A stretch of 64,000 nt of DNA from Rhizobacter sp. OV335 (GCF_900142965.1 NZ_FRCQ01000003.1:1-64000); one strand, 5' to 3'. Counted from the stretch's first letter, positions 45,492-56,785 are shown. Made by a program: numbers and translations. The notes: generated by a model from the sequence alone, not told the origin.

Positions 45492-46807
45492 GCGTGAAGA
45501 TCCGCCAGCTCGCCACCACCGCCCCCGGCTTCGAGGCCGATTTCCAGCGGGTGCTGCATTGGTCGGCGGAGACGGATCATGCGATCGAGGAGCGCGTCGC
45601 GGCCATCCTGGCCGACGTGCAGGCACGTGGCGACGCGGCGCTGCTGGAGTACACGCAGCGCTTCGACGGGCTGACGGCTGCCTCGGTCGCGTCGCTCGAG
45701 ATCACCCGCGACGAGCTGCAGGCCGCGCTGCAGGCGATCACGCCGGCGCAGCGCGCGGCGCTCGAAGCGGCGGCCCAGCGCGTGCGCAGCTACCACCAGC
45801 GCCAGCTCGACGCCTGCGGCCGCTCGTGGAGCTACCGCGATGAAGACGGCACGCTGCTCGGCCAGAAGGTCACGCCGCTCGACCGCGTCGGCATCTACGT
45901 GCCGGGTGGCAAGGCGGCGTACCCGTCGAGCGTGCTGATGAACGCGGTGCCGGCGAAGGTGGCCGGTGTCGGCGAGATCGTGATGGTCGTGCCCACGCCC
46001 AAGGGTGATCGCAACGCGATGGTGCTGGCCGCGGCCGCGATCGCCGGCGTCGACCGCGCGTTCACGCTGGGTGGGGCGCAGGCCGTGGCCGCGCTGGCCT
46101 ATGGCACCGCCACTGTGCCGGCGGTCGACAAGATCACCGGCCCGGGCAATGCCTATGTCGCGAGCGCCAAGCGCCGGGTGTTCGGCAAGGTCGGCATCGA
46201 CATGATCGCCGGGCCGAGCGAGATCCTGGTGCTGGCCGACGGCAGCACGCCGCCCGACTGGGTCGCGATGGACCTGTTCAGCCAGGCTGAGCACGACGAG
46301 CTCGCGCAAAGCATCCTGCTGTGCCCCGACGCGGCCTACATCGCGCGCGTGGCCGAGGCCATCGAGCGCCTGCTGCCCGACCTGCCGCGCCGCGACGTGA
46401 TCCGCGCGTCGCTCGAAGGCCGCGGCGCGCTGATCCACACCCGCAGCATGGAAGAGGCCTGCGAGATCAGCAACCGCATCGCGCCGGAGCACCTGGAGGT
46501 CAGCTCGGCCGAGCCGGCGCGCTGGGAGCCGCTGCTGCGCCATGCCGGTGCGATCTTCCTCGGCGCGTTCACCAGCGAGAGCCTGGGTGATTACTGCGCC
46601 GGCCCGAACCACGTGCTGCCGACCTCGGGCACCGCGCGCTTCTCGTCGCCGCTGGGCGTCTACGACTTCCAGAAGCGATCGAGCCTGATCGAGGTCAGCG
46701 AGGCCGGTGCCCAGGTGCTCGGTCCGATCGCGGCCGAGCTGGCATACGGCGAAGGCCTGCAGGCGCATGCCCGGGCCGCCGAACTTCGACTGAAAGGGAA
46801 CCGCTGA
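45488..46807 (+). CDS. hisD: Histidinol dehydrogenase
   Basis: Zn-dependent NAD enzyme for the last two steps of histidine synthesis. It has 439 residues. The catalytic and zinc region [12 protein letters not shown] is present, as are [28 protein letters not shown] and [14 protein letters not shown]. The C-terminal [20 protein letters not shown] is typical. The start ATGA overlaps hisG, and its stop shares one base with hisC. Confidence 0.97.
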   Translation: MSVKIRQLATTAPGFEADFQRVLHWSAETDHAIEERVAAILADVQARGDAALLEYTQRFDGLTAASVASLEITRDELQAALQAITPAQRAALEAAAQRVRSYHQRQLDACGRSWSYRDEDGTLLGQKVTPLDRVGIYVPGGKAAYPSSVLMNAVPAKVAGVGEIVMVVPTPKGDRNAMVLAAAAIAGVDRAFTLGGAQAVAALAYGTATVPAVDKITGPGNAYVASAKRRVFGKVGIDMIAGPSEILVLADGSTPPDWVAMDLFSQAEHDELAQSILLCPDAAYIARVAEAIERLLPDLPRRDVIRASLEGRGALIHTRSMEEACEISNRIAPEHLEVSSAEPARWEPLLRHAGAIFLGAFTSESLGDYCAGPNHVLPTSGTARFSSPLGVYDFQKRSSLIEVSEAGAQVLGPIAAELAYGEGLQAHARAAELRLKGNR

Positions 46808-47886
46808 TGAGCGCCGCGCTGGAACAACGCATGCAACGGGTGATCCGCCAGGACATCCAGTCGATGCACGGCTACGCGGTGCAGCCGTCGGCGGGGCTGG
46901 TCAAGCTCGACACGATGGAGAACCCGTTCCCGCTGCCGCCTGCGCTGCGCGAGGCATTGGGCAAGCGGCTGGCCGACGTGGCGCTGAACCGCTACCCGGC
47001 CGAGCGAGGCGACCTGCTGCGCGAAAAGCTCGCCGCGCACGCCGGCATGCCGGACGACTGCGACATCATGCTGGGCAACGGCTCCGACGAGCTGATCTCG
47101 CTGCTGGCGCTGGCCTGCGACGTGCCGGGCAACAGCGTGCTGGCGCCGCTGCCGGGCTTCGTGATGTACGCGATGTCGGCCAAGCTGCAGGGCCTGCCGT
47201 TCATCGGCGTGCCCACCACGGCCGATTTCGAGCTCGACCTGCCGGCGATGCTGGCCGCGGTGCGCGAGCACCAGCCGGCGCTGGTCTACCTCGCCTACCC
47301 GAACAACCCGACCGCGAACCTCTGGGACGATGCGGCGATCGACGCGATCATCGAGGCCGCGCCCGGCCTGGTCGTGATCGACGAGGCCTACCAGCCATTC
47401 GCCGCGCGCGATTCGATGGCCAGGCTGAAGCGGCATGAGCACGTGCTGCTGATGCGCACGATGAGCAAGTTCGGGCTGGCCGGCGTGCGCATCGGCTACC
47501 TGATCGGCCGCAAGCCGCTGGTCGCCGAGGTCGACAAGCTGCGCCCGCCGTTCAACATCAGCGTGCTGAACTGCGAGGCGGCGCTGTTCGCGCTGGAGCA
47601 TGTCGACGAGTACGCGCGCCAGGCGGCGATCATCCGCAGCGAGCGCGACCGGCTGCTGGCCGCATTGCGCGATCTGCCGGGCGTGAAGCCGTTCCCGAGC
47701 GAGGCCAACATGATCCTCGCGCGCGTGGCCGATTCGGCCGCCGCGTTCGCCGGCATGAAGGCGCGCGGCGTGCTCGTGAAGAACGTCGCCGGGCTGCACC
47801 CGCTGCTGGCCAACTGCCTGCGCCTGACGGTGGGCACGCCCGACGAGAACGTGAAGATGCTGCAAGCCCTGAAGGAAAGCCTCTGA
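46807..47886 (+). CDS. hisC: Histidinol-phosphate aminotransferase
   Basis: PLP enzyme converting imidazole-acetol phosphate to histidinol phosphate. It has 359 residues. The PLP lysine is Lys221 in [29 protein letters not shown] and [10 protein letters not shown] are the cofactor-binding segments. It overlaps both neighbours by one base in the his operon. Confidence 0.96.
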   Translation: MSAALEQRMQRVIRQDIQSMHGYAVQPSAGLVKLDTMENPFPLPPALREALGKRLADVALNRYPAERGDLLREKLAAHAGMPDDCDIMLGNGSDELISLLALACDVPGNSVLAPLPGFVMYAMSAKLQGLPFIGVPTTADFELDLPAMLAAVREHQPALVYLAYPNNPTANLWDDAAIDAIIEAAPGLVVIDEAYQPFAARDSMARLKRHEHVLLMRTMSKFGLAGVRIGYLIGRKPLVAEVDKLRPPFNISVLNCEAALFALEHVDEYARQAAIIRSERDRLLAALRDLPGVKPFPSEANMILARVADSAAAFAGMKARGVLVKNVAGLHPLLANCLRLTVGTPDENVKMLQALKESL

Positions 47887-48485
47887 TGAGCACCGTGGAA
47901 CGCAAGGCGGAGGTGGTCCGCAACACCAACGAGACGCAGATCCGGGTCGCGCTGAACCTCGACGGCACCGGTGCCGCGAGCTTCCACACCGGCATCGGCT
48001 TCTTCGACCACATGCTCGACCAGATCGCCCGCCACGGGCTGATCGACCTCGACATCGACGCGAAGGGCGACCTGCACATCGACGGCCACCACACGGTGGA
48101 AGACGTCGGCATCACGCTTGGCCAGGCGATGGCCAAGGCGGTGGGCGACAAGAAGGGGCTGCGGCGCTACGGCCATGCCTACGTGCCGCTCGACGAAGCG
48201 CTGTCGCGGGTCGTGATCGACTTCTCCGGCCGGCCGGGGCTGCACATGCGGGTCGACTTCAAGAGCGGCATGATCGGCGCGCTCGACACGCAGCTGGTCT
48301 ACGAGTTCTTCCAGGGCTTCTCGAACCACGCCGGCGTCACGCTGCACATCGACAACCTGCACGGCGAGAACGCGCACCACCAGTGCGAGACGATCTTCAA
48401 GGCCTTCGCGCGGGCGCTGCGGATGGCGCTGGAGATCGATCCGCGGGCGGCCGAAGTGATCCCGTCGACGAAGGGGAGCCTGTAA
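47886..48485 (+). CDS. hisB: Imidazoleglycerol-phosphate dehydratase
   Basis: Mn-dependent dehydratase of histidine synthesis, monofunctional (199 residues), without the phosphatase domain fused in E. coli HisB. Metal-binding His motifs: [25 protein letters not shown] and [14 protein letters not shown]. Histidinol-phosphate phosphatase must be encoded elsewhere. The stop is next to the GTG start of hisH. Confidence 0.97.
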   Translation: MSTVERKAEVVRNTNETQIRVALNLDGTGAASFHTGIGFFDHMLDQIARHGLIDLDIDAKGDLHIDGHHTVEDVGITLGQAMAKAVGDKKGLRRYGHAYVPLDEALSRVVIDFSGRPGLHMRVDFKSGMIGALDTQLVYEFFQGFSNHAGVTLHIDNLHGENAHHQCETIFKAFARALRMALEIDPRAAEVIPSTKGSL

Positions 48486-49142
48486 GTGGCACGAACGGTC
48501 GCGGTCGTCGACTACGGCATGGGCAACCTGCGCTCGGTGTCGCAGGCGGTGCTGCACGTGGCGCGCGGCGAAGGGGTCGACGTGATCGTCACCTCGAAGC
48601 CCGACGAGGTGTACGCCGCCGAGCGCGTCGTGCTGCCCGGCCAGGGCGCGATGCCCGATTGCATGCGCGAGCTGCGCGATTCCGGCCTGCAAGAGGCGGT
48701 GCTGCACGCCGCGGCCAACAAGCCGCTGATGGGCGTGTGCGTCGGCATGCAGATGCTGCTGTCCACCAGCGAAGAGGGCCCCACCGATGGGCTCGGGCTG
48801 ATCCCCGGCGCGGTGCGGCGCTTCCAGCTTGCCGGGCAGTTGCAACCCGACGGCAGCCGCTTCAAGGTGCCGCAGATGGGCTGGAACCAGGTCTGGCAGC
48901 GGGCCCAGCCGCGCGTGCACCCGATCTGGGCAGGCGTGCCGGATGGCGCGTACTACTACTTCGTCCACAGCTTCTACGCGCAGCCGGTCGATCCGGCCGA
49001 CAGCGCCGGTGAAACCGATTACGGCGTTCGCTTTACCTGCGCGCTGGCTCGGGATAACATTTTCGCCACGCAGTTCCACCCCGAGAAAAGTGCCGAGCAC
49101 GGGCTTGCCCTGTACCGCAACTTCCTGCATTGGACTCCTTGA
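48486..49142 (+). CDS. hisH: Imidazole glycerol phosphate synthase, glutaminase subunit
   Basis: Class I glutamine amidotransferase supplying ammonia to HisF. It has 218 residues. The nucleophile is Cys85 in [17 protein letters not shown]; the catalytic His and Glu are in [12 protein letters not shown] near the C-terminus. It starts with GTG preceded by GGGGAG. An 82-bp gap without visible structure separates it from hisA. Confidence 0.96.
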   Translation: MARTVAVVDYGMGNLRSVSQAVLHVARGEGVDVIVTSKPDEVYAAERVVLPGQGAMPDCMRELRDSGLQEAVLHAAANKPLMGVCVGMQMLLSTSEEGPTDGLGLIPGAVRRFQLAGQLQPDGSRFKVPQMGWNQVWQRAQPRVHPIWAGVPDGAYYYFVHSFYAQPVDPADSAGETDYGVRFTCALARDNIFATQFHPEKSAEHGLALYRNFLHWTP

Positions 49143-49224
49143 CCACACGTCAGCGCTTTCCAGCGTGTTCCTTGCGACCTTCTCGGTTTGTTCGCTCACC
49201 TCTCCCCACCCCACTGATTCGGCC

Positions 49225-49980
49225 ATGCTGCTGATCCCCGCCATCGACCTGAAAGACGGTCACTGTGTCCGCCTGAAGCAGGGTGACATGAACGACTCCA
49301 CCACCTTCAGCGAGGACCCGGCCGCGATGGCGCGACGATGGGTCAACGCCGGGGCGCGGCGCCTGCACCTGGTCGACCTGAACGGCGCGTTCGCCGGCAA
49401 GCCGGTCAACGAGGCGGCGATCAAGGCCATCCTGGCCGAGGTCGGCGACGACATCCCGGTGCAGCTGGGCGGCGGCATCCGCGACCTCGACACCATCGAG
49501 CGCTACCTGGATGACGGCCTGAGCTTCGTGATCATCGGCACCGCCGCGGTCAAGAGCCCCGGCTTCCTGAAGGACGCCTGCAGCGCGTTCGGCGGCCACA
49601 TCATCGTCGGGCTGGACGCGAAGGACGGCAAGGTCGCGACCGACGGCTGGAGCAAGCTGACCGGCCACGAGGTGGTCGACCTCGCGAAGAAGTTCGAGGA
49701 TTACGGCGTCGAAGGGGTGATCTACACCGACATCGGCCGCGACGGCATGCTGAACGGCATCAACATCGACGCGACCGTCAAGCTGGCGCAGGCGCTGTCG
49801 ATCCCGGTGATCGCGTCGGGCGGGCTGTCCGACCTGGCCGACATCGAGCGGCTGTGCGCGATCGAGGACCAGGGCGTCGAAGGCGTGATCTGCGGCCGGG
49901 CGATCTACACCGGCAACCTCGATTTCGCGCTGGCGCAGAAGCGCGCCGACGAACTGAACGGCACACTGAACGGCGCCTGA
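49225..49980 (+). CDS. hisA: Phosphoribosylformimino-AICAR-phosphate ribotide isomerase
   Basis: TIM-barrel isomerase of histidine synthesis. It has 251 residues: the first catalytic Asp is in IPAIDLKDG and the second in [14 protein letters not shown]. Phosphate-binding QLGGGIRDL and [11 protein letters not shown] are in place. The ribosome-binding site is weak. The stop shares one base with hisF. Confidence 0.96.
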   Translation: MLLIPAIDLKDGHCVRLKQGDMNDSTTFSEDPAAMARRWVNAGARRLHLVDLNGAFAGKPVNEAAIKAILAEVGDDIPVQLGGGIRDLDTIERYLDDGLSFVIIGTAAVKSPGFLKDACSAFGGHIIVGLDAKDGKVATDGWSKLTGHEVVDLAKKFEDYGVEGVIYTDIGRDGMLNGINIDATVKLAQALSIPVIASGGLSDLADIERLCAIEDQGVEGVICGRAIYTGNLDFALAQKRADELNGTLNGA

Positions 49981-50744
49981 TGCTGGCCAAGCGAATCATT
50001 CCTTGCCTCGACGTCACCGGCGGGCGGGTCGTCAAGGGCGTCAACTTCGTCGAGCTGCGCGATGCCGGCGATCCGGTCGAGATCGCCGCCCGCTACAACG
50101 AGCAGGGCGCCGACGAGATCACCTTCCTCGACATCACCGCCACCAGCGACGGCCGCGGCCTGCTGCTGCACATGATCGAGGCGGTGGCCTCGCAGGTCTT
50201 CATCCCGCTGACGGTGGGCGGCGGCGTGCGCACGGTGGACGACGTCCGCACGCTGCTGAACGCCGGGGCCGACAAGGTCAGTTTCAACTCGGCCGCGGTG
50301 GCCAACCCGCAGGTGATCCGCGATGCGTCGGCCAAGTACGGCGCGCAATGCATCGTGGTGGCGATCGACGCCAAGTCGCGCGAGGACGGCCAGTCCGGCT
50401 GGCAGGTCTACACCCACGGCGGGCGCCGCAACACCGGCCTCGATGCGGTCGAATGGGCGCGCACCATGGCCGAGCACGGCGCCGGCGAGATCCTGCTGAC
50501 CAGCATGGACCGCGACGGCACGCGCATCGGCTTCAACCTGCCGCTGACGCGCGCGGTCAGCGATGCGGTCGACGTGCCGGTGATCGCCTCGGGCGGCGTC
50601 GGCACGCTGGAGCACCTGGTCGAGGGCATCCAGCAAGGCGGTGCCGATGCGGTGCTGGCGGCCAGCATCTTCCACTACGGGCAGCACACGGTCGGTGAAG
50701 CGAAGGCCTTGATGGCCGCACGCGGGATCCCGGTTCGCCTGTGA
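49980..50744 (+). CDS. hisF: Imidazole glycerol phosphate synthase, cyclase subunit
   Basis: TIM-barrel cyclase partner of HisH. It has 254 residues. Catalytic Asp11 is in [14 protein letters not shown] and the second Asp in [24 protein letters not shown] and [11 protein letters not shown] bind phosphate. In many relatives hisI and hisE follow; here rsmD follows, its start overlapping by 4 bases (GTGA). Confidence 0.97.
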   Translation: MLAKRIIPCLDVTGGRVVKGVNFVELRDAGDPVEIAARYNEQGADEITFLDITATSDGRGLLLHMIEAVASQVFIPLTVGGGVRTVDDVRTLLNAGADKVSFNSAAVANPQVIRDASAKYGAQCIVVAIDAKSREDGQSGWQVYTHGGRRNTGLDAVEWARTMAEHGAGEILLTSMDRDGTRIGFNLPLTRAVSDAVDVPVIASGGVGTLEHLVEGIQQGGADAVLAASIFHYGQHTVGEAKALMAARGIPVRL

Positions 50745-51349
50745 GTGCCGCGAAGAAGGCTGGCCCGCCGCGCGAGGTGCGCGTGATCGGCGGCGTGTGG
50801 AAGCGCAGCAAGCTGCCGGTGGCCGACGCTCCGGGCCTGCGGCCCACGCCCGACCGGGTGCGCGAGACACTGTTCAACTGGCTGGGCCAGTCGCTCGACG
50901 GCTGGCGCTGCCTGGATGCCTACGCCGGCAGTGGCGCGCTCGGCTTCGAGGCCGCATCGCGCGGCGCGGCCGAGGTGATGTTGATCGAGCGCGACAGCCG
51001 GCTGGCGCGCGGCCTGCGCGAGGTGCAGGAGCGGTTGAAGGCCGTGCAGGTGCGCATCGAGGCAGCGGACGCACTGGCCTGGATGGCGCGCAGCGCGCCG
51101 GGCCGCTTCGAGCTGGTCTTCATCGATCCGCCCTTCGACGCCGATGTGTTCCTGCCGGCGCTGAAGGCCGCGGCCCCGCTGGTCGTGGACGGCGGCTTCG
51201 TCTACCTGGAAGCCGACCGGGCCTTCACCGAGGCCGAGCTGGCGCCGCTCGGCCTGGTGCTGCAGCGCCACGGCCGCGCCGGTGCGGTGCATTTCCATTT
51301 GCTGCGCCGCAGCTACACTGCGCCGCAAACGCCCGTGGAAACCGTGTGA
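50741..51349 (+). CDS. rsmD: 16S rRNA (guanine966-N2)-methyltransferase
   Basis: SAM-dependent enzyme that methylates G966 of 16S rRNA during 30S assembly. It has 202 residues starting with GTG. Motifs: [34 protein letters not shown] site [19 protein letters not shown], and the amino-methyltransferase motif FIDPPFD. Coupled to hisF by overlap and directly followed by coaD, a common pair. Confidence 0.93.
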   Translation: MSAAKKAGPPREVRVIGGVWKRSKLPVADAPGLRPTPDRVRETLFNWLGQSLDGWRCLDAYAGSGALGFEAASRGAAEVMLIERDSRLARGLREVQERLKAVQVRIEAADALAWMARSAPGRFELVFIDPPFDADVFLPALKAAAPLVVDGGFVYLEADRAFTEAELAPLGLVLQRHGRAGAVHFHLLRRSYTAPQTPVETV

Positions 51350-51371
51350 GCCCGATCCGAAGGAGCCTGTC

Positions 51372-52155
<784 letters not shown>

Positions 52156-52166
52156 CCGTCACCTGA

Positions 52167-52589
52167 TCACTTCGCGGGCTTGCCCTTGGCGGCGGGCACG
52201 ATGATGCGCACCTCGTCGTCGCCTTGGCGGTCCTTCGCGGACTTGCTCTTCGTCTTGCCGGACTTGCCTTTGGCGGCTTTTGCCTTCGGTGCCGAGGCCG
52301 CATGCGCGACCGGCGCGAGGTTCATCGCGCTCGACGGCCGGACGGCGGCTTCACGTGCCAGCCGGTCCTGTTCCATCTTCGAGCCGATCTCGGCCTGCTT
52401 GTGTGCCGCCGCTTCGGCCTCGGCGCGCTGCTTCGCGGTGCGGCCATCACGGGCATCGACCGCCTCGCCATCGGCACACGGCAGCTGAGAGTAGACGTTG
52501 TGGTCGGGGCCACAGCGGTACACCGTCGGCCCAGCCATCGCGCTCGAGCACGACAGGGCGCTCAGCATCGCGATCAGCGCCGGCTTCAT
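52167..52589 (-). CDS. Small exported DUF4124-like protein
   Basis: 140 residues with signal peptide [20 protein letters not shown]. The mature start [21 protein letters not shown] with two Cys resembles DUF4124 domains. The middle is Ala/Glu/Arg-rich helical, and the C-terminal third is a Lys/Ala/Ser/Gly low-complexity basic stretch ending [14 protein letters not shown]. Probably periplasmic; function unknown. It is coupled to pth by a 4-base overlap. Confidence 0.72.
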   Translation of the reverse strand: MKPALIAMLSALSCSSAMAGPTVYRCGPDHNVYSQLPCADGEAVDARDGRTAKQRAEAEAAAHKQAEIGSKMEQDRLAREAAVRPSSAMNLAPVAHAASAPKAKAAKGKSGKTKSKSAKDRQGDDEVRIIVPAAKGKPAK

Positions 52590-53224
52590 TCGGTTTTCTC
52601 CACGGGCACCCCAGGGGCGTCAGGCGCCGCAGGCCGCGGCGGCTTCGGGCGCGGAGGCTTCGCGTTCAGCTTCATCGTCGCGCGCTCCATCTCGCCGGCG
52701 GCGATCAGGTCGAGCACGGTCATCGTCTTCGCGATGGTCTCTTCGATCGCATCACGCGCCTCGGGCTTGGGCTTGCGCAGCACGTAGTCGATGACCTCGG
52801 CCTTCACGCCCGGGTGGCCGATGCCCAGCCGCAGCCGCCAGTAGTCGGCGGTGCCGAGTTGCGCATGGATGTCGCGCAGCCCGTTGTGGCCGGCATGGCC
52901 GCCCCCGCGCTTGAACTTGGCCTGGCCGGGCATCAGGTCGAGCTCGTCGTGGGCGACCAGGATTTCCTCGGGGGCGATCTTGAAGAAGCGCGCCAGCGCC
53001 GCGACCGACTTGCCCGACAGGTTCATGTAGGTCTGCGGCTCCAGCAGCCAGACCGGCCCGTCGGGGCGGTTGACCCGCGCGACGAGCCCGAAGTAGCTGC
53101 GCTCGGGCACGAGCGAGGCCTTCCATTCGCGCGCGACCGCATCGATCCACCAGAAACCGGCGTTGTGGTTGGTCGCTTCGTATTCCGGCCCGGGGTTGCC
53201 GAGGCCCACCATCAGTCGAATCAT
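52586..53224 (-). CDS. pth: Peptidyl-tRNA hydrolase
   Basis: Releases tRNA from prematurely dropped peptidyl-tRNA. It has 212 residues. Conserved [19 protein letters not shown] contains Asn10 and the catalytic His20. [30 protein letters not shown] is the core signature. The C-terminal 25 residues are Pro/Lys-rich and longer than E. coli Pth (194). Usually adjacent to rplY; here a chitinase-like gene intervenes. Confidence 0.96.
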   Translation of the reverse strand: MIRLMVGLGNPGPEYEATNHNAGFWWIDAVAREWKASLVPERSYFGLVARVNRPDGPVWLLEPQTYMNLSGKSVAALARFFKIAPEEILVAHDELDLMPGQAKFKRGGGHAGHNGLRDIHAQLGTADYWRLRLGIGHPGVKAEVIDYVLRKPKPEARDAIEETIAKTMTVLDLIAAGEMERATMKLNAKPPRPKPPRPAAPDAPGVPVEKTE

Positions 53225-53275
53225 CCGCGGATTATCGACTGGGGGCCCGGCGTGCCGGACCGGTACAGGTTTACT

Positions 53276-54631
53276 TCACTGCTTCACCAGAGGCGCCACG
53301 CCGTTCGCGAACGGCCAGCCCTGCGTCTCGTCGGTGCCGATTTCCCAGTCGAACGCGCCGCGGATCGTCGGGTGGTTGGCCTTGACCTGGTTCCAGGTGT
53401 CGATCGCCTGCTGGCGCGTCATGTAGTTCGTGACGCCGGCATTGATGCCGAAGCCGACGACCACGTGCTCCGCGCCCAGCAGCCCGACCCATTCCTTGAT
53501 GCTGTTGACGACGTAGGCCGGGTCGGCCAGGTTCGGGCCGTCGTAGTACTGCGGCGCGCAGTAGTCGATTGCGCCAGCGTCCACCATCGACTTGCAGAAC
53601 ACCTTGTCGACCGAGTTCCACGGCGCCGGCGGCGCGCTGATGACGAAGCCGGGGAACTGGCGCTTGAGCTCCAGGCTGATCCAGATCATCTCGTTGGTGT
53701 CCGGCGCCTGGCTGCCTTCGAAGGTGTTCCAGTCCATGCCGTCGAGGCCGCCGAGCTGGTTCGCGATCCCGACCACGCTGTTGACGAAGGTCTGCGACTT
53801 GGTGCGGTTCGGGAAGCTCATGCCGTTGCCGGCGCCGCCGACCGACAGGATGATCTTGCGGCCCTGTGTCGTGCGGGCGTACTGGATGTCGGCCTTCAGG
53901 TTGGTCGCGGCACCGCGGCCATCGCCGGGGGCGCTCCAGGTGACCGCGCCGGTCGTGCCGGGCGAGCCGCCGACCGGGCGCGCGGCGAACAGGTAGACGA
54001 GGTTGTAGTTCGCCGGCAGGTCGCGGATGCGCAGCGGCGAGGGCTTCCAGTCGGGGTAGTAGCCGCCGGCGATCTTGGCCGGCAGGCCGCCCGGGTTCCC
54101 GTTGCCGCCGTCGCAAGTGGTCGGCTGCCAGTACCAGGTGCTGATCGTCGGGTTGGTCGCGTCGCTGCCGTTCGCGGTGACGTTGACGAGCTTGTAGTAG
54201 TTGCCGTTCGGCAGGTAGTGCACGACCGTGCCCACGGTGCGGTAGACGGTGCCCTCGACCCAGTCGACCGCGCCGCAGCTCGCGGCCTGCGTCAGCTTGT
54301 ACGACGAAACGAAGTCGTTGAAGCCCAGCGGCACCAGGTTGGCGTTGTCGGCGGCGAGCTTCAGCGAGCGGCCGCCGTAGTTCGAATGCTCGAACAGCTC
54401 GACCTGGTAGCCGCTGCGCAGCTTGATCGACGACGCGCGGTCGTTCCAGGCGCTGCCGATCCAGCCGCTGCCGGTGCCGCTGCAGGTCGACGCACCCTGG
54501 TAGTTGACGTGCTCATAGAAGCACACCGCGTCGGCGTCGGCCGCCTGGGCGGCGGGGGCGAGTGCGCTCCCCAGCGCCAGCAGCGCGGCCCAGCCGGCCC
54601 GCCGCAGTGGATGGGTGATGGAAATCGACAT
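53276..54631 (-). CDS. Secreted GH18 chitinase-like protein with crystallin-like and chitin-binding domains
   Basis: 451 residues. Signal peptide 1-30 (cleavage after AQA). Residues about 35-115 contain two beta/gamma-crystallin-like Greek-key units (CFYEHVNYQG ... WNDRASSIKL; VELFEHSNYGG ... FNDFVSSYKL). Residues about 120-170 resemble a CBM5/12 chitin-binding module (VEGTVYRTVGTVVHYLPNGNYYKL ... ISTWYWQP). The rest is a GH18 TIM barrel with KIAGGYYPDWKPSPLRI and IILSVGGAG. The catalytic segment reads LDGMDWNTFEG: Asp297, Asp300, then Asn302, with Glu305 one place later than in DxxDxDxE. It may be an active variant subfamily or a binding protein. GGGAG precedes the ATG. Lies between pth and rplY. 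Confidence 0.8.
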   Translation of the reverse strand: MSISITHPLRRAGWAALLALGSALAPAAQAADADAVCFYEHVNYQGASTCSGTGSGWIGSAWNDRASSIKLRSGYQVELFEHSNYGGRSLKLAADNANLVPLGFNDFVSSYKLTQAASCGAVDWVEGTVYRTVGTVVHYLPNGNYYKLVNVTANGSDATNPTISTWYWQPTTCDGGNGNPGGLPAKIAGGYYPDWKPSPLRIRDLPANYNLVYLFAARPVGGSPGTTGAVTWSAPGDGRGAATNLKADIQYARTTQGRKIILSVGGAGNGMSFPNRTKSQTFVNSVVGIANQLGGLDGMDWNTFEGSQAPDTNEMIWISLELKRQFPGFVISAPPAPWNSVDKVFCKSMVDAGAIDYCAPQYYDGPNLADPAYVVNSIKEWVGLLGAEHVVVGFGINAGVTNYMTRQQAIDTWNQVKANHPTIRGAFDWEIGTDETQGWPFANGVAPLVKQ

Positions 54632-54735
54632 GCTTGCTCCCCGGGGTTGGATGGGGCTGGACGGTAAGCCCATCGGCGTGTGCAAACCGTGTCTCAAACG
54701 TGACGACTGAAACCGCTTTCAATCTGCGTGCCCAT

Positions 54736-54761
54736 AAAAAAGCCCCGCCAAGGCGGGGCTT
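54736..54761 (-). terminator. Intrinsic terminator downstream of rplY
   Basis: On the minus strand, stem AGCCCCGC/GCGGGGCT with a short CTTG loop is followed by six T residues (A run 54736-54741 on the plus strand). It lies 25 bp after the rplY stop and separates it from the chitinase-like gene, which must have its own promoter. Confidence 0.88.
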
Positions 54762-54785
54762 CGTGCGGGCAGCAGGCCGGAGGTC

Positions 54786-55427
54786 TCAGCCTCGGTTCTG
54801 CTTCTCGCTCTTCTTGGCCTTGGTCGGGGCGGCGGCCACCGGGGCCACGACCACCGGAGCGGCTTCTTCTTCGACCGGCATCGAGGTCGAGACGATCACC
54901 GGGTTCGGCTTGCCCTGCGTGACGACCTTGATGCCGTCAGCCAGCTTCAGGTCGCTGACGTGCATCGACTGACCCTTGGTCAGGTCGGCCAGGTCGACGG
55001 TCAGGAACTCGGGCAGTTGCGAAGCCAGGCACTGGATCTTCAGTTCGGTGGCGACGTGGTTCACCAGGCAGCCGTCGGTCTTGACGGCCGGCGAGTTTTC
55101 CTCGTTGATGAAGTGCAGCGGCACCTTCTTGACGATCTTGGTGGTGGCATCGACGCGTTGGAAGTCGATGTGCAGCACGATCTGGCGGAACGGGTGCATC
55201 TGGTAGTCACGCAGCAGCACCTGTTCGGTCTTGCCGGCCAGTTCCATCTCGAGGATCGACGAGTGGAAGGCTTCCTTCTTCAGCGCATGGAACAGCGCGT
55301 TGTGATCGAGTTCGATCATCGAAGGGGTGCCGGCGCCATAGACGATGCCGGGAACTTTTTCAGCCAAGCGCAGGCGGCGGCTCGCTCCGGTCCCCTGCAG
55401 CTTGCGCTCGAATGCGACGAATTTCAT
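54786..55427 (-). CDS. rplY: 50S ribosomal protein L25, long (Ctc/TL5) form
   Basis: 5S rRNA-binding protein. It has 213 residues: the N-terminal L25 domain ([33 protein letters not shown]) plus the C-terminal TL5/CTC domain ([19 protein letters not shown] ... [22 protein letters not shown]). The tail is an Ala/Pro/Val-rich, Lys-ending extension. GGAG precedes the ATG at 6 bases. Two strong hairpins lie between it and prs. Confidence 0.96.
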   Translation of the reverse strand: MKFVAFERKLQGTGASRRLRLAEKVPGIVYGAGTPSMIELDHNALFHALKKEAFHSSILEMELAGKTEQVLLRDYQMHPFRQIVLHIDFQRVDATTKIVKKVPLHFINEENSPAVKTDGCLVNHVATELKIQCLASQLPEFLTVDLADLTKGQSMHVSDLKLADGIKVVTQGKPNPVIVSTSMPVEEEAAPVVVAPVAAAPTKAKKSEKQNRG

Positions 55428-55474
55428 GTTGACTCCAAAAGATTGGAAGACACCCGCGACCAGGCGTCTCGAAT

Positions 55475-55518
55475 GGGGCCTTGCGGCCCCGCGAACTCGA
55501 CCGGCGCCAAAGCGCCGG
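55475..55518 (-). promoter_or_regulatory. Tandem hairpins between prs and rplY
   Basis: Read on the minus strand: CCGGCGC-TTTG-GCGCCGG (55518-55501), then GGGGCC-GCAA-GGCCCC (55490-55475), the latter with a GNRA-type GCAA tetraloop. Neither is followed by a T run, so they are not simple terminators. They could stabilise or process the prs-rplY mRNA or form part of an rplY leader. Confidence 0.45.
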
Positions 55519-55532
55519 CCGTCGTCTGCGGA

Positions 55533-56495
55533 TCAGAAATTGCTGTTCTGTTCCGCGAACAAGGAAGTCACCGATTCACCGTCGGAGATCCGACGGATGG
55601 TTTCGGCGAACAGGAATGCCACCGACAGCGGACGCACCTTCGAGCAGGTCTTGCCCTCGTCGCTGAGCGGGATGGTGTTGGTGATGACGACTTCGTCGAG
55701 CTGCGAGCCCTTGATGCGCTCGATCGCCGGGCCGGAGAACACCGCGTGCGTGCAATACGCATAGACGTTCTTCGCGCCGCGTTCCTTCAGCACCTCGGCC
55801 GCCTTCACCAGCGTGCCGGCGGTGTCGATCATGTCGTCCATGATCACGCAGTTGCGGCCGTCGATGTCGCCGATCACGTGCATGACCTCGGAGACGTTGG
55901 CCTTCGGGCGGCGCTTGTCGATGATGGCGAGGTCGCAGCCGAGCTGCTTGGCCAGCGCCCGGGCACGCACCACGCCGCCGACGTCCGGCGACACGACCAC
56001 GAGGTCTTGATACCGCTTGCTCTGCAGGTCCGACAGCAGCACCGGCGACGCGTAGATGTTGTCGACCGGGATGTTGAAGAAGCCCTGGATCTGATCGGCG
56101 TGCAGGTCCATCGTCAGCAGGCGCTCGACGCCGACGGCCTCGAGCATGTTGGCGACCACCTTGGCGCTGATCGGCACGCGCGTCGAACGCGGGCGGCGGT
56201 CTTGCCGGGCATAACCGAAGTAGGGGATCACGGCCGTCACGCGGCGGGCCGAGGCGCGCTTCAGTGCATCGACCATGATGCACAGCTCCATCAGGTTCTC
56301 GTTCGTCGGCGCGCAGGTGGGCTGGACGACGAAGATGTCACGGGCGCGGACGTTCTGCTGGATCTCGATGGCGACTTCACCGTCGGAGAAGCGGCCGACC
56401 GAAGCCTTGCCGAGTTCGATGCCGAGATGCGATGCGATCTCCTGCGCGAGGGCGGGATTGGCATTGCCGGTGAACAGCACGGTGTTGAAAAGCAC
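55533..56495 (-). CDS. prs: Ribose-phosphate pyrophosphokinase
   Basis: Makes PRPP from ribose-5-phosphate and ATP for nucleotide, histidine and tryptophan synthesis. I choose the GTG at 56495, four bases after GGAGG, giving 320 residues beginning (M)[19 protein letters not shown], close to the family length. An ATG at 56555 would add 20 residues without a good ribosome-binding site. Motifs: [32 protein letters not shown] and the PRPP loop [13 protein letters not shown]. Its product is used by hisG in this window. Confidence 0.94.
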   Translation of the reverse strand: MLFNTVLFTGNANPALAQEIASHLGIELGKASVGRFSDGEVAIEIQQNVRARDIFVVQPTCAPTNENLMELCIMVDALKRASARRVTAVIPYFGYARQDRRPRSTRVPISAKVVANMLEAVGVERLLTMDLHADQIQGFFNIPVDNIYASPVLLSDLQSKRYQDLVVVSPDVGGVVRARALAKQLGCDLAIIDKRRPKANVSEVMHVIGDIDGRNCVIMDDMIDTAGTLVKAAEVLKERGAKNVYAYCTHAVFSGPAIERIKGSQLDEVVITNTIPLSDEGKTCSKVRPLSVAFLFAETIRRISDGESVTSLFAEQNSNF

Positions 56496-56634
56496 GTTTC
56501 CTCCGTCGACGCTCTTGTGGGGTGCGTTGCGGGGTGCATCGAGGGGCGCATTCATGGTCCAGCGCACCCACCCTTCCGTTTCAGCCCCGCGTGCGCTGGT
56601 GTGAGCACCGGGAAACAAGGCACATCAAAGAATT

Positions 56635-56711
56635 TGGCAGGGGAGGAAGGACTCGAACCCTCGCATGTCGGAATCAAAATCCGATGCCTTAACCAACTTG
56701 GCGACTCCCCT
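56635..56711 (-). tRNA. tRNA-Gln (anticodon TTG)
   Basis: 77 nt with encoded CCA. Acceptor stem AGGGGAG/CTCCCCT with G discriminator; D arm GCC...GGC; anticodon stem TCGGA/TCCGA with loop TTTTGAT, anticodon TTG reading CAA (and CAG by wobble); T arm GAGGG-TTCGAGT-CCTTC. It lies between ispE and prs, the usual place in betaproteobacteria and gammaproteobacteria. The gene is on the minus strand and probably processed from the ispE-prs transcript. Confidence 0.96.
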
Positions 56712-56785
56712 ACACCGGTCGACCGCAATCATCGGATTGCGACCCACCTTCAACTTTTTCAGTCTCTGCGCAGCATTGGCAGTCT

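Noticed and set aside
49143-49224. A missing small gene between hisH and hisA
   Set aside because: The 82-bp gap has no plausible start with ribosome-binding site and no conserved frame; treated as spacer.
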